In this document: positions 37,266 to 47,361 of the stretch, piece by piece
Layout: each line of letters opens with the position of its first letter
How positions within the stretch are numbered: the first letter of the stretch is position 1
Assembly (NCBI GenBank): GCA_028293825.1
Contig: JAQGNY010000005.1
Span: forward strand, 62,001 to 126,000
Direction: 5' to 3'
Source: Verrucomicrobiaceae bacterium
GTDB lineage: Bacteria; Pseudomonadota; Gammaproteobacteria; Pseudomonadales; CAMLJR01
Length of the DNA: 64,000 nt
Notes under the pieces: model-generated
The model's database searches: none
What the model was told of the DNA's origin: nothing
Seen by the model: only the letters and a program-made list of their open reading frames with translations
Translations under genes and position numbers: made by a program

Positions 37266-38249
37266 ATGTCGCTTCGCCAATGTCAGCGCTTGCGCGCGCT
37301 TTTTACCGTCAGCTTTCTCGCTATTACTTTCGTTGCTATGCCGCACACTGCCAACGCCGGCACCGATGAAATGTGGGAAGTCACCACCAAAACCGAAATG
37401 GCGGGAATGCCGATGGCGATGCCGGCGATGACGAATCAAACGTGTTTGCCGAAGGATCGCAAATCCGACGATGCCTTGGTGCCGAAGGATAAAAACAGCG
37501 ACTGCAAGATGGATAGCCTGCAAACAAGCGGCAACAAAACCACGTTCAAAATGACTTGCACCGGCAAAAATGCAATGTCCGGCAGCGGCGAAATCGAAAA
37601 ATCGGCGGACACCTATCGCGGCAGTATGCATATCGTCGGCAATGCCGAAGGCCGGCCGATCGATATGACGCAGAATTTTTCCGGTAAAAAAATCGGCAGC
37701 TGCACGTACGAGGATGTCGGCAAAAAAATCGTCGCACAGCAGCAGGCGTATAACGCCGAGATGTGTCGCAAAGGCATCGACGAATTGCAGCCGCTTGTAT
37801 TTTCCGACGCCAAACAGTTCGAGGCGTGCAAACCGTTTAAAAAAGAATTTTGCGCGCGCGTGACCAAAGTGTCCGCTGAGATGCGCGATCCCGATGGTTT
37901 TCGCAATCTGGTGAAAAAGCAAAGCGATTGGAAAACGTTGCTGACGACATGCGGCATCGAACCGCAAACCGTGCTCGACGACAGCTGTAAAAAAGGTAAG
38001 GCCGCACAGGACTGGAATTTCATCGTCGATTATTGCCCGGCAGATGCGAAAGCGCTCGCCACCGAATACTGCGCCGGTCGCGACTACACCTCGGCGATGA
38101 CCGGACCTTACGCGCCGCTGTGTCGCAGTTACGGGCGCAGCCAATTGCAAGTTCAACAAGATCAACCTGCAGCGCCGAGCAAAGAAGAAGCGCTAAAAAA
38201 CGGCGTCAGCGAAGGCGTCAATAAACTCAAAAAATTATTGCCATTCTGA
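37266..38249 (+). CDS. DUF3617-family secreted protein
   Basis: The 327-residue protein has a signal peptide (cleavage near ANA-GTDEMW) and the DUF3617 start WEVTTKTEMAGMP, followed by a cysteine-rich body (about fifteen Cys) and a charged C-terminus ending NKLKKLLPF. The family is periplasmic and of unknown function. A Met-rich stretch (MAGMPMAMPAM) right after the first strand could bind copper, but that is speculation. ATG 37266 is favoured by AAGGA ten bases upstream over the GTG at 37257. It stands alone between priA and the TMTC-like gene. Confidence 0.85.
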   Translation: MSLRQCQRLRALFTVSFLAITFVAMPHTANAGTDEMWEVTTKTEMAGMPMAMPAMTNQTCLPKDRKSDDALVPKDKNSDCKMDSLQTSGNKTTFKMTCTGKNAMSGSGEIEKSADTYRGSMHIVGNAEGRPIDMTQNFSGKKIGSCTYEDVGKKIVAQQQAYNAEMCRKGIDELQPLVFSDAKQFEACKPFKKEFCARVTKVSAEMRDPDGFRNLVKKQSDWKTLLTTCGIEPQTVLDDSCKKGKAAQDWNFIVDYCPADAKALATEYCAGRDYTSAMTGPYAPLCRSYGRSQLQVQQDQPAAPSKEEALKNGVSEGVNKLKKLLPF

Positions 38250-38364
38250 GTCCGCAATGACGAGCTGTGATGGTTGTCGTTGAATATGCGTAGGGGCTTG
38301 TCTTACTCGACTTGGCCGCTGCGCGAGCGCAGGCTGTGGCGATGATGCAAGCACAGGTGGCAGC

Positions 38365-39696
38365 ATGAAACAGCCGGCGCACGATCTAACGGTTTTAATC
38401 AGCGGCGTGGCTTTATTGCTGTTGACCGCCATTGTTTATTACAGCGCGCTGCCCGGCAGTTTTCAGTTCGACGATTTTAATGTCATCGTCAATAACGCCA
38501 AAGTACATTCCTGGTCGGCGTGGCGCGCCGAATTGCCGTCGATGCGGCCGCTGTTAAAACTTTCCTATCTCGGCAATTGGTTGCTCGACGCGCGTCCGTG
38601 GGGATTTCACCTATTCAATGTGTGCTGTCATGCCGTCAACGTATTGTTGGTGTTGGCGCTCGGCCGCCAGTTGTTTGCGGCTCAACCCGATGGCGTGTTG
38701 ATCGCAATTATCGCGGCCGCCATTTTTGCGTTGCATCCCGCGCAAACCGAAGCCGTGACTTACATCAGCGGTCGCTCGATAACATTGATGGGTACGTTTT
38801 ATCTGGGCAGTTTGGTCGCCGGTTGCAGCGGCTATCGCGCGCTGCGCTTGGTTGTATCGCCGCTGCTGTTTGCCGCTGCGTTATTGACGAAGGAAATTGC
38901 CTGGACGCTGCCGCTGGCACTGCTGTTGATAAATTATTTGCGCGTGATGCCGGCGCGCGAAAATGTGCTGCGAGTTGTACCGCATGCGCTTGTCGGTCTC
39001 GCGGTGGTCGTACTGTTTTTCTTCACGCCGGCGTATCAGCGCTTGTTTCAGCACAGCATCTCGATTCGTCCGCTGTTGGATAATTTGGCGCTGCAGGTCG
39101 ATGGCTGGTTTTATTTAATTACCCGACCGCTGCTGTTGCTGCAGACCAATATCGATCCCGAATTGCCCGCGCATCCGCTGTTTTCGACATTCTGGTTCGC
39201 GCAGTTACTGGTTTTGTTCATCGTGTTGTTACTTGCATTGCAGTGGCGTCAGCTCGTGTTCGGGTTTGGTCTGCTGTGGTTTTTACTGCAATTGTTGCCG
39301 ACCAATTCGCTGTTGCCGCGCAACGACATCGCCAACGATCGGCAATTATATTTAGCGCTGCTGGGGCCGGCGTGGATGCTGGCGAGCGGTTTGGTGACGG
39401 TGGTGACGCAAAAATTAATAATTCCGTTTGCGACGTTGTTGATGGTTTCGCTCGGTATCGCGACGATGACGCGCAACCGCGATTATCTCGATGAAATTCA
39501 ATTGTGGCAGTCCACGGCGGATCAATCGCCGACCAAAGCGCGGGTCTGGAATAATCTTGGCTATGCGTATCAATTGGCGGGATTTAGTGCGGAAGCGCGC
39601 GTGGCGTATCAGCATGCATTGCATTTAGACCCGGACATGGATCGCGCGCGGATTAATTTATTGTTGCTCGAACCCATTGCCGCACCGGCGAAATAA
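38365..39696 (+). CDS. Multi-spanning membrane protein with C-terminal TPR (TMTC/DUF1736-like)
   Basis: The 443-residue protein has about ten hydrophobic helices. The N-terminal FQFDDFNVIVNN with acidic residues after helix 1, HLFNVCCHAVNVLLVLALG and FALHPAQTEAVTYISGRS are typical of TMTC/GT-C-like glycosyltransferase-fold proteins. The last 60 residues are one TPR unit (RVWNNLGYAYQLAGFSAEAR). GT-C enzymes use lipid-linked sugars, and the DD pair could be the catalytic acidic motif, but donor and acceptor are unknown. The start has AGGTGG upstream. No glycan genes are nearby. Confidence 0.82.
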   Translation: MKQPAHDLTVLISGVALLLLTAIVYYSALPGSFQFDDFNVIVNNAKVHSWSAWRAELPSMRPLLKLSYLGNWLLDARPWGFHLFNVCCHAVNVLLVLALGRQLFAAQPDGVLIAIIAAAIFALHPAQTEAVTYISGRSITLMGTFYLGSLVAGCSGYRALRLVVSPLLFAAALLTKEIAWTLPLALLLINYLRVMPARENVLRVVPHALVGLAVVVLFFFTPAYQRLFQHSISIRPLLDNLALQVDGWFYLITRPLLLLQTNIDPELPAHPLFSTFWFAQLLVLFIVLLLALQWRQLVFGFGLLWFLLQLLPTNSLLPRNDIANDRQLYLALLGPAWMLASGLVTVVTQKLIIPFATLLMVSLGIATMTRNRDYLDEIQLWQSTADQSPTKARVWNNLGYAYQLAGFSAEARVAYQHALHLDPDMDRARINLLLLEPIAAPAK

Positions 39697-40005
39697 GCCA
39701 GCTTTCCTGGGTTTTTGCGCGCGTCGTACACAGTCTTGATGAAGATCGCATTGCAAAAGCCAGATTTTCCGCAAATTTTTTATTTTAAAACTTGCGTCTC
39801 ATCGAAAAAACATCTGAAATGTTAAGGGCTCGGTGCTTCAGAAAGCGATAGGTTCGGAAATAGGTTCAATAAAAACAAAACCTGCCTGCTCCCGCTGATG
39901 CTAAGTCGTGCTGTTTTAACGGTCGGACGCGCAGATAACACCAGTTATGAGAGTGGCAATTGCGCGCTCGTAGTTGGCGGCTAGCTTGATAATGGGTTGG
40001 GTGGA
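39697..40005. other. Intergenic region before the PBP7-type gene
   Basis: About 310 bp with AT-rich stretches (39775-39800, TTTTTTATTTTAAAA) and no gene, terminator or clear repeat that I can support. It should contain the promoter of the downstream peptidase gene. Confidence 0.5.
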
Positions 40006-40872
40006 ATGAACACATCGAAGACACGCTTTCTTACGCTGGTGCTGTGCACGCTAGCGTTTATTTCCAGTGCGCACGCTGGAACCGCACCCACGTATCACCC
40101 CGCCGTATCGGCTGGTTTGGTCAAATTACAGAATCAAGTGTTGTGGGAACAGGATGCCGATGAGCGTCTGCCGCAAGCCAGCCTCACCAAAATCATGACC
40201 GCGTTGCTGGTGCTCGAAAAATACCAGCCCGATGCCGTCGTCACCATCAGCCCCGAAGCCGCCGCCGCGCATCCGACCAAAATCGGTTTGCACAAAGGCG
40301 ATCGCATGCGTGTGGCCGATTTGTTGGCGGCGACGTTGATTCACTCCGCCAACGATGCCTGTCACGCGCTGGCCGATTGGCATTCCGGCAATGAAGAGAA
40401 ATTCGTCGAGCGCATGAACGAGCGCGCCAAGCAGCTCGGCCTGCACGACACCCATTTCGCCAACGCTTGTGGCTTCGACGCGGAAGGTCATTACAGCAGC
40501 GCGCACGATCTAGCCAAACTGGCCGATCTAGCATTGCAGAACAAGACGTTTAGCCGGCTGGTGACCAAACAGAAAATGGTTATCCGCACTGTCGATGGCA
40601 AACGCAAATTCATATTCCAAACCACCAACGCGCTGATCGGCAAATACGACGGCGCGATGGGCGTGAAAACCGGCTTCACCTTCAAAGCCGGACCGTGCCT
40701 GGTGGCGATCTCCAAACGCAATAATGTGCGCGTGATGATCGTGATGCTGAACGCCCGCAACCGCTGGCCGAATGCGCGCGAAATGTTCGATCTCGCCTTC
40801 CAGCAAGCGCCGCGTCTGCGCGAACAGCGAGTCGCGTCGCGCGTAGTGTCGTCGGAATCCAAATCGCTTTAA
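40006..40872 (+). CDS. pbpG: D-alanyl-D-alanine endopeptidase, PBP7 type
   Basis: The 288-residue serine peptidase (S11 family) has a signal peptide (ending AHA-GTAPTY), and all three active-site motifs: SxxK as SLTK (~59-62), SxN as SAN (in LIHSANDACHAL), and KTG (in GVKTGFTFKAGPC). PBP7 cleaves D-Ala-mDAP cross-links in peptidoglycan. Short length without the C-terminal amphipathic anchor domain of PBP5/6 favours PBP7. ATG 40006 is preferred over the upstream TTG. A perfect hairpin follows the gene. Confidence 0.92.
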   Translation: MNTSKTRFLTLVLCTLAFISSAHAGTAPTYHPAVSAGLVKLQNQVLWEQDADERLPQASLTKIMTALLVLEKYQPDAVVTISPEAAAAHPTKIGLHKGDRMRVADLLAATLIHSANDACHALADWHSGNEEKFVERMNERAKQLGLHDTHFANACGFDAEGHYSSAHDLAKLADLALQNKTFSRLVTKQKMVIRTVDGKRKFIFQTTNALIGKYDGAMGVKTGFTFKAGPCLVAISKRNNVRVMIVMLNARNRWPNAREMFDLAFQQAPRLREQRVASRVVSSESKSL

Positions 40873-40884
40873 TTGCGCTGCTGA

Positions 40885-40912
40885 GAGGCGATAGTTTCAA
40901 CGCTATCGCCTC
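40885..40912 (+). terminator. Hairpin after pbpG
   Basis: A perfect 10-bp stem, GAGGCGATAG / CTATCGCCTC, with an 8-base loop lies 12 bases after the stop. It has no T tract, so it is a stable 3' end or a weak terminator. Confidence 0.45.
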
Positions 40913-41084
40913 ATCGAAACGCGATACTGCTCGTCAAAACTTACCCACCGCACGCTAATCGCTACATTCCTTTTGCTTCCCTAGCCGCATCACGGATAAA
41001 TGGGGATAATGGCGCCCTCGCGCAGGGCACCTCTCTGCATCGTCGTTGCCGGCGATCCGTCATTTCCTCAATGAAAAGTATCTG

Positions 41085-42770
41085 ATGAAAAATCACGTTG
41101 CCGAATTGATCGGCCAAGCTTTGGCACAACTGCAAGCCAGCGGCGATCTGCCGGCTGATGTTGTCGCCGCGATCACCATTGATCACACCAAAGACAAAGC
41201 GCACGGCGACTTCGCCAGCAATATCGCCTTGGCGCTGGCCAAACCTGCGCGCAAGCCGCCGCGTCAGCTCGCTGAGTTGATCGTTAAGGCGCTGCCGGCC
41301 TCGCCGCGCGTCACCAAGGTGGAAATCGCCGGCCCCGGTTTTATCAATTTCTTTTTGTCCGGTGCTGCGCAAACAGCCGTTGTCGCCGAGATTCTCGCCG
41401 CCGGCAGCGAGTTCGGTCGCAGTGCCGATGGCGCTCGCCGCAAAGTGCAGGTCGAGTTTGTATCCGCCAACCCAACCGGACCGCTGCATGTCGGCCACGG
41501 GCGCGGCGCGGCGGTGGGCGATTGCCTGTGTCGATTGCTCGAAGCCACCGGCTGGGATGTGACGCGCGAGTTTTACTACAACGATGCTGGCGTACAGATC
41601 AGCAATTTGGCACTGTCGGTGCAGGCGCGCTGTCGCGGTATCGGTCCGGACGATCTCGACTGGCCGGCCGATGGTTATCGCGGCTCGTACATTCGCGACG
41701 TGGCCGATTCCTACATGGCCGGCGAAACCGTCGAGGCCGACGACAAGCGCTTTACCGGCACCGCCGATGTTGAAGACCTGGACGCGATCCGCCATTTTGC
41801 GGTCGCATATTTGCGCCGCGAGCAGGATTTGGATTTACGCGCATTCGGTGTTGGCTTCGATGTGTATTTTCTCGAATCGTCGCTGTACGCCGAAGGCAAA
41901 GTGGCGGAAATCGTCGAGCGTCTGATTGCTAGCGGTTTCACCTATGAAGACGGCGGCGCGCTGTGGCTGAAAACCACCGCGTTCGGCGACGACAAAGACC
42001 GCGTCATGCGCAAACAGGACGGCACCTTCACCTATTTTCTGCCCGACGTGGCCTATCACGTCGCCAAATGGCATCGCGGTTTTCAGCGCGTCATCAACGA
42101 GCAGGGCGCGGATCACCACAGCACAATCACGCGCGTGCGCGCCGGTTTGCAGGCGCTCGATATCGGCATTCCGCAGGGCTGGCCGGATTACGTGCTGCAC
42201 CAGATGGTCACCGTGATGCGCGGTGGCGAGGAAGTGAAAATCTCCAAACGCGCCGGCAGCTATGTAACGCTGCGCGATTTGATCGATGAAGTCGGTCGCG
42301 ATGCCACGCGTTATTTTCTGGCGGCGCGCCGCTCCGATTCGCAGCTGACCTTCGATATCGATCTCGCCCGCGCGCAGACCAACGACAACCCGGTCTATTA
42401 CATTCAATACGCCCATGCCCGCGTGTGCAGCGTACTGCGCCAAGCACAGGAAAAAAGTCTGACCTGGAATACCGCCAACGGTCTGGCCAAGCTGGAAAAA
42501 CTCGACAGCGAACACGAGCAGGCGTTGTCGAATCAACTCGCGCGCTACCCCGAGCTGGTGGCAATCGCGGCAAAAAATCTGGAACCGCATCTGGTGGCGC
42601 AGTATCTGCGCGATCTCGCCGGCAACTTGCACGGCTGGTATCACGCTGAGCAATTTCTGGTGGAAGACGCCGACGTGCGCGATGCGCGTTTGGCACTGGC
42701 GGTAGCGACGCGGCAGGTATTGCGCAATGGCCTCGACTTGCTCGGCGTGTCCGCGCCTGAGGAAATGTAA
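41085..42770 (+). CDS. argS: Arginyl-tRNA synthetase
   Basis: ArgRS is a class I synthetase. The 561-residue protein shows the N-terminal Add-1 domain, the HIGH-like motif [12 protein letters not shown] preceded by [22 protein letters not shown], and [15 protein letters not shown] in place of KMSKS, with the C-terminal DALR domain ending VSAPEEM. ATG 41085 is chosen; a TTG-type start at 41046 would add 13 untypical residues. It runs directly into the SPOR gene (adjacent stop/start), as in Pseudomonas. Confidence 0.97.
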   Translation: MKNHVAELIGQALAQLQASGDLPADVVAAITIDHTKDKAHGDFASNIALALAKPARKPPRQLAELIVKALPASPRVTKVEIAGPGFINFFLSGAAQTAVVAEILAAGSEFGRSADGARRKVQVEFVSANPTGPLHVGHGRGAAVGDCLCRLLEATGWDVTREFYYNDAGVQISNLALSVQARCRGIGPDDLDWPADGYRGSYIRDVADSYMAGETVEADDKRFTGTADVEDLDAIRHFAVAYLRREQDLDLRAFGVGFDVYFLESSLYAEGKVAEIVERLIASGFTYEDGGALWLKTTAFGDDKDRVMRKQDGTFTYFLPDVAYHVAKWHRGFQRVINEQGADHHSTITRVRAGLQALDIGIPQGWPDYVLHQMVTVMRGGEEVKISKRAGSYVTLRDLIDEVGRDATRYFLAARRSDSQLTFDIDLARAQTNDNPVYYIQYAHARVCSVLRQAQEKSLTWNTANGLAKLEKLDSEHEQALSNQLARYPELVAIAAKNLEPHLVAQYLRDLAGNLHGWYHAEQFLVEDADVRDARLALAVATRQVLRNGLDLLGVSAPEEM

Positions 42771-43493
42771 ATGCCCAGCCCGCAATACAATCCGCGCCGC
42801 CAAAACAAACCGGTCGAGAAGAAAAAGCCAAAACGCAGCGGTGCCTCGTCGTCGCGTTCAGGTGGCGAGTCGGTCAACGTGCCGTGGTGGATCTGGCTGG
42901 TCGGTGGCGTCGCGGTGGGGGTGTTCGTCAGCTTTCTGATTCGATTGACGCATACGCCTCCAGCAGCAACGACCGATCCGGTAAGCATGCAAAAAACGCC
43001 GGACAAAAAAGTGCTGCCACCAGTCGATGTAGTGAAGGTCGATAACGCCAAGGTTGATGGCAAGGACAATAAAGACAGCAAAGACAAAGGCGCCGATAAG
43101 TCAGCGCCGGACGACGCCAAAACCGTCACCAAATTCGATTTTTATACGCTGCTGCCGGAGCGTGAAGTAATCGTGCCGAACGAGCGCGATGCGGTCAAAG
43201 CCGTCGATAAACAAAAGCCGCAAACAGGACAAGCGGGTGCGGCCGATACCGTCGCTCCGGAGCAATTGCTATTACAAGCCGGCTCGTTCCGCTCCGCGCA
43301 GGAAGCCGAGCGTCGCCGCGCGCAAATCGCCGCGTTGAGTTTGGAGGCCAAAGTCGAATCGGTGCGCGCCAACGGCGATACCTGGTATCGGGTGCAGGCC
43401 GGGCCGTTTACCTCGCGCGATCAACTCAGCAAGGCGCGCGATCAGCTCGGCGCCGCTGGTATCGAATCGCTGCTGCTGAAACAAAAACCCTAG
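42771..43493 (+). CDS. SPOR-domain cell-division protein (FtsN-like)
   Basis: The 240-residue protein has a basic cytoplasmic N-terminus (RRQNKPVEKKKPKR), a single membrane helix (VPWWIWLVGGVAVGVFVSFL), a Lys/Asp-rich periplasmic linker (KVDGKDNKDSKDKGADKS) and a C-terminal SPOR domain (LLLQAGSFRSAQEAERRRAQ, WYRVQAGPFTSRDQL) that binds septal denuded glycan. Layout and position after argS and before hslVU match the FtsN-like gene of other gammaproteobacteria. The ATG follows the argS stop immediately, with GAGG inside the end of argS. Confidence 0.92.
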   Translation: MPSPQYNPRRQNKPVEKKKPKRSGASSSRSGGESVNVPWWIWLVGGVAVGVFVSFLIRLTHTPPAATTDPVSMQKTPDKKVLPPVDVVKVDNAKVDGKDNKDSKDKGADKSAPDDAKTVTKFDFYTLLPEREVIVPNERDAVKAVDKQKPQTGQAGAADTVAPEQLLLQAGSFRSAQEAERRRAQIAALSLEAKVESVRANGDTWYRVQAGPFTSRDQLSKARDQLGAAGIESLLLKQKP

Positions 43494-43561
43494 ATCGCCG
43501 CGATCACGACAGGCCGTGGCGCAACTGATTAATCCGCAGCGCTAAAAGTGCCGGTGTTATT

Positions 43562-43630
43562 GATATTGAATCGGCGGTGCCATTGATAGTGAAAGTGCCG
43601 CGCTAGCGATATTGAAATAGCGCCGGCCGC
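43562..43630. repeat. Three tandem 23-bp degenerate repeats upstream of hslV
   Basis: The sequence GATA(T/G)TGAA recurs at 43562, 43585 and 43608, exactly 23 bp apart, each followed by a GC-rich GCGG/GCCG segment. The third unit contains the -35 box of the predicted sigma32 promoter. Confidence 0.7.
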
Positions 43631-43638
43631 CCCCATTT
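43611..43638 (+). promoter_or_regulatory. Predicted sigma32 (heat-shock) promoter of hslVU
   Basis: ATTGAAA (43611-43617) and CCCCATTT (43631-43638) match the sigma32 consensus CTTGAAA and CCCCATNT with 13 bases between the boxes, inside the accepted range. It lies 111 bp before the hslV start, which fits the known heat-shock control of hslVU. Confidence 0.7.
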
Positions 43639-43748
43639 CATCCTGCCCATTGCTCGCGGCGCCGCTGCGCAAAGCAATGGTGCATTCCCGCTAATCGAAT
43701 TCCTGACATTCCGCGCCACGCGCCGGAATCATCAGCGAGGATTTCATT

Positions 43749-44294
43749 TTGGAACAATATCGCGGTACCACCATTCTCTCCGTGCGTCGCAAAGGCAAAG
43801 TCGTCATCGGCGGCGATGGTCAGGTTTCGATGGGCAACACCATCATGAAAGGCAACGCGCGCAAAGTGCGGCGCTTGCATCACGGCAACGTCATTGCGGG
43901 TTTTGCCGGCGGCACCGCCGACGCATTTACGCTGTTCGAGTTATTCGAAGGCCAGCTCGATAAACACCAGGGCCATTTGGTGCGTGCCGCCGTCGAACTC
44001 GCCAAGGCGTGGCGCACCGAGCGCTCGCTGCGCCGTTTAGAAGCGCTGTTAGCGGTCGCTGATAAATCGACATCGCTGATCATTACGGGCAATGGCGATG
44101 TCATCGAACCGGAAGATAATTTAATCGCGATCGGCTCTGGCGGTCCGTTCGCGCAATCGGCGGCGCGCGCGATGCTCGACACCACTGAACTCGGCGCGCG
44201 CGACATCGTCGAAAAAAGTCTGGGCATCGCCGCCGATATTTGTATTTACACGAACCACAATCGCACCATCGAAGAATTGGATTGCTCGCAATGA
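43749..44294 (+). CDS. hslV: ATP-dependent protease subunit HslV
   Basis: HslV is the threonine peptidase of the HslUV protease. The 181-residue protein reads [14 protein letters not shown]: the catalytic Thr is expected at residue 7 after removal of a six-residue leader, whereas E. coli HslV starts directly MTTIVSVRR. The body has [36 protein letters not shown] and [17 protein letters not shown]. The only start in this frame is TTG 43749, with GCGAGG upstream. The end overlaps hslU (ATGA), giving coupled translation. Confidence 0.95.
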   Translation: MEQYRGTTILSVRRKGKVVIGGDGQVSMGNTIMKGNARKVRRLHHGNVIAGFAGGTADAFTLFELFEGQLDKHQGHLVRAAVELAKAWRTERSLRRLEALLAVADKSTSLIITGNGDVIEPEDNLIAIGSGGPFAQSAARAMLDTTELGARDIVEKSLGIAADICIYTNHNRTIEELDCSQ

Positions 44295-45643
44295 CGAACA
44301 CTTTCCGCGAAACCATGACGCCTCGAGAAATAGTCAGCGAACTCGACAAACACATTGTCGGCCAACACAACGCCAAGCGCGCGGTGGCAAATGCGCTGCG
44401 CAATCGCTGGCGCCGCATGCAATTAGGCGAAGGTCTGCGCGCCGAAATCACGCCGAAAAATATTTTGATGATCGGACCGACCGGCGTCGGCAAAACCGAA
44501 ATCGCGCGCCGTTTGGCGAAAATCGCCGACGCGCCATTTATCAAAGTGGAAGCGACAAAATTTACCGAAGTCGGTTACGTCGGTCGCGATGTCGAATCGA
44601 TCATTCGCGATTTGGTTGAAGCTGCGATCAAAATGCATCGCGAGCGCGAACTGGATCGTGTGCGTGAACGTGCGCTCGACGCCGCCGAAGATCGTGTGCT
44701 CGATGCATTACTGCCAGCGGCGCGTACGTCGTTCGGTTTCGCCAGCGAGCAGGAAGCAGCGCCGGAAAATTCAACGCGGCAGCTATTTCGCAAACGCCTG
44801 CGCGAAGGCGAACTCGACGACAAAGAAATTGAAATCGAAGTGAGTGTTGCGCCAATCGGTGTCGACATCATGGCGCCACCCGGCATGGAAGAAATGACCA
44901 GCCAGCTGCAGGGCATGTTTTCCAATCTCGGCGCGGACAAAAAGAAAAAGCGCAAATTGAATGTGAAAACCGCGTTGAAAAAAATGCAGGACGAAGAAGC
45001 CGCGAAACTCGTCAATGAAGAAGAGTTGAAAGCGCGCGCGATTACTGCGGTCGAGCAAAACGGCATTGTTTTTATCGATGAAATCGACAAGGTTTGCCAG
45101 CGCGGCGATATGAGTGGCGCCGGTGTGTCGCGCGAAGGTGTGCAACGCGATTTACTGCCGTTGATCGAAGGCAGCACCGTTACCACCAAACACGGCACGA
45201 TCAAAACCGATTACATTTTATTTATTGCATCCGGTGCGTTTCATTTATCGAAGCCGTCCGATTTGATTCCCGAATTGCAGGGTCGTCTGCCGATTCGCGT
45301 TGAGCTCGATGCATTAAAAACCGACGATTTTGTGCGTATTCTCACCGAGCCAGACGCGTCGTTGACCGAGCAATATCAAGCGTTGTTGGCTACCGAAGGA
45401 TTGAGCGTAACGTTCAGCGCCGACGGTATTCGCCGCATCGCCGAAATCGCGTGGGAAGTAAACGAGCGCACTGAAAATATCGGTGCACGCCGTTTGCATA
45501 CCGTGCTCGAACGGTTGCTCGACGATGTATCGTTCGGCGCCTCGGACAGCAACGAGAAAGAATTAATAATCGACGCAACCTATGTCGATAAACAACTCGG
45601 TGAACTCGCGCGCGACGAAGATTTAAGTCGTTTCATTTTATAA
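44291..45643 (+). CDS. hslU: HslUV unfoldase ATPase HslU
   Basis: The 450-residue AAA+ protein unfolds substrates for HslV. Motifs: [20 protein letters not shown], Walker [33 protein letters not shown], an intermediate I-domain (~residues 110-240), Walker [11 protein letters not shown] and the arginine/sensor region [20 protein letters not shown]. The C-terminal residues LSRFIL dock into HslV. ATG 44291 overlaps the hslV stop; the in-frame start at 44240 is not credible. A terminator follows at 45667. Confidence 0.97.
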   Translation: MTNTFRETMTPREIVSELDKHIVGQHNAKRAVANALRNRWRRMQLGEGLRAEITPKNILMIGPTGVGKTEIARRLAKIADAPFIKVEATKFTEVGYVGRDVESIIRDLVEAAIKMHRERELDRVRERALDAAEDRVLDALLPAARTSFGFASEQEAAPENSTRQLFRKRLREGELDDKEIEIEVSVAPIGVDIMAPPGMEEMTSQLQGMFSNLGADKKKKRKLNVKTALKKMQDEEAAKLVNEEELKARAITAVEQNGIVFIDEIDKVCQRGDMSGAGVSREGVQRDLLPLIEGSTVTTKHGTIKTDYILFIASGAFHLSKPSDLIPELQGRLPIRVELDALKTDDFVRILTEPDASLTEQYQALLATEGLSVTFSADGIRRIAEIAWEVNERTENIGARRLHTVLERLLDDVSFGASDSNEKELIIDATYVDKQLGELARDEDLSRFIL

Positions 45644-45666
45644 CGATGAATCGCGACGATGGCATA

Positions 45667-45696
45667 CAAGGGCGCAATTCATTGCGCCCTTGTTTT
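45667..45696 (+). terminator. hslVU terminator
   Basis: A perfect 12-bp stem (CAAGGGCGCAAT / ATTGCGCCCTTG) with a 2-base gap is followed by TTTT, 23 bases after the hslU stop. Confidence 0.85.
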
Positions 45697-45733
45697 CGTG
45701 AATTTAAATTTGTTCGCAGCGGAATTTAAAACA

Positions 45734-46162
45734 ATGAATAAAAAAGCGCCGCCCTTGACCTCGATCGAATTGCATCGACAATCGCGCACTCTCGATTTGA
45801 GTTATAGCAACGATGAGAAATACACGCTCACTTGCGAATATCTGCGCGTGTATTCGCCATCGGCGGAAGTGCGCGGCCACGGTGAAGGGCAGGAAACTTT
45901 ACAGGTCGGAAAAATCAACGTTGCGATTACCAATATTCAGCCAGTGGGTAATTACGCGGTGCAATTGACGTTCAGCGATGGCCACGATACCGGGTTATAT
46001 TCGTGGGAATATCTTTACGAGCTATGCACACAACAGTCGCCCTATTGGGATAAATATTTAAAACGCTTGCACGATGCCGGCGCTGGACGCGATCCCGAAG
46101 TGCAAGTGGTACGTATTGGTTTGGGTTCTACGCTTCAGCATTTCACGCCGGAAAAAAAATAA
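45734..46162 (+). CDS. DUF971-domain protein
   Basis: The 142-residue protein has the DUF971 pattern (SIELHRQSRTLDLSYSNDEK, CEYLRVYSPSAEVRGHG, TFSDGHDTGLYSWEYLYEL), the domain also found at the N-terminus of gamma-butyrobetaine hydroxylases and in Fe-S assembly-related proteins. The start at ATG 45734 avoids reading through the hslVU terminator. Its place after hslU is conserved in Pseudomonas. The function is not established. Confidence 0.9.
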   Translation: MNKKAPPLTSIELHRQSRTLDLSYSNDEKYTLTCEYLRVYSPSAEVRGHGEGQETLQVGKINVAITNIQPVGNYAVQLTFSDGHDTGLYSWEYLYELCTQQSPYWDKYLKRLHDAGAGRDPEVQVVRIGLGSTLQHFTPEKK

Positions 46163-46227
46163 GCGAATGGCGTATTACCAGTGCGATATTCGCGAGTAAA
46201 TATTGGCTATCGAAAAAGTGCGGCTGG

Positions 46228-47268
46228 TTACACCAGCCACTGAATAGTCGATCCATGCGGATGGCCGCTGGCCAATAAAATTTCCTCTCCGTGCGGCCAT
46301 AATGTCAATTTCAATTCTGTTGCCCGCGCAGCCAATTCAAACCGCAACCAAGCCAGCGGTGCCTCTGCACTCGCTTGCGCGCCGGATGCTTGCAGCAGTT
46401 TTTCAATATGCTGCTTCGTCGTTTCTGGAAAATAACTCCACGTGATCGAATGAAACAGCACGCGCGTGCTGCCAATACGTGGCTGCATAAATTGCGCGCG
46501 CTCCAACCATTGCGCGGCATCGGCGCATTCAATGGTCGGTGGATCGCGCAGCCATAATGAAATCGCCGCATCAAGACGCTGCAGCCTGTCGGTTTGATCC
46601 GCCCATACGTACGACAGTAAGCGTAAGCGCGCAGCTTCATTTTTCAAGTCGATCGGGTTTATATCCACGCCTTCACGCGACTCGATATTTAAAACAGTTT
46701 CGACGAGAGGCGCTGCGCCTTGCCATTGTGGTTTTATCAGTACCGGCGACTTTGAGTCGCCCCATTTCGCGGCGCCAAACTGGTAGCGATAACGGTCGAG
46801 AATTAGATTAAGTCCGGCGCTCGCGCCGATTTCATAAAGTGCTAGCGGCAATCCAGTAATTGCGGCAATTTTTAGCAGACCGGGCAGCAACGCGGCCGAT
46901 CGCATTACCTCATTGGTTTGCGGTGGCCCGGCCAAGTACTCGCGAATAATTTCATCGCATTCGATAAGTGCCGTGCGAATAGACAGCCACAATGAGTCGT
47001 CATTCGCAGCATGCGGTGGATAAACGTTGCCGAGAGATGACGATTTTTTATTGCGCGCCACATAGTGCAACGCACCGGCTACGCGCAATGGCAAGGAATC
47101 CGCTTTGGCGGAAGGATCGCCGGGCCAATTTAAAATGGTGGCGGCGACTGGAATATCGGTGCGTAAATTTTCTGCAATTAAACGACATACACGTGCAGTA
47201 AATGGCGATCCTAATTTGTCGCACCATTTGGCTTGATTGTTAAAGGCTTCGCGCACGATAGTGCTCAT
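46228..47268 (-). CDS. DUF2332-family protein
   Basis: The 346-residue protein belongs to DUF2332: AFNNQAKWCDKLGSPFTARV, RVAGALHYVARNK, ALYEIGASAGLNLILDRYRY and GCDINP-like REGVDINPIDLKNEAARLRL, and VLFHSITWSYFPETTKQHIE. The EIGASAGLNL stretch resembles a SAM-binding glycine motif of methyltransferases, but the family has no proven activity. ATG 47268 has GGAGGAGC upstream. It stands between DUF971 and the PduO-type gene. Confidence 0.85.
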   Translation of the reverse strand: MSTIVREAFNNQAKWCDKLGSPFTARVCRLIAENLRTDIPVAATILNWPGDPSAKADSLPLRVAGALHYVARNKKSSSLGNVYPPHAANDDSLWLSIRTALIECDEIIREYLAGPPQTNEVMRSAALLPGLLKIAAITGLPLALYEIGASAGLNLILDRYRYQFGAAKWGDSKSPVLIKPQWQGAAPLVETVLNIESREGVDINPIDLKNEAARLRLLSYVWADQTDRLQRLDAAISLWLRDPPTIECADAAQWLERAQFMQPRIGSTRVLFHSITWSYFPETTKQHIEKLLQASGAQASAEAPLAWLRFELAARATELKLTLWPHGEEILLASGHPHGSTIQWLV

Positions 47269-47361
47269 GCAAGCTCCTCCGGCTCTCTCTAAATTTTGCT
47301 GAGTCGTTTGGTGAGTTGGCTTTTTCACAAACAATGTAAAGCGGCGAAATGCGTTTGAAGA

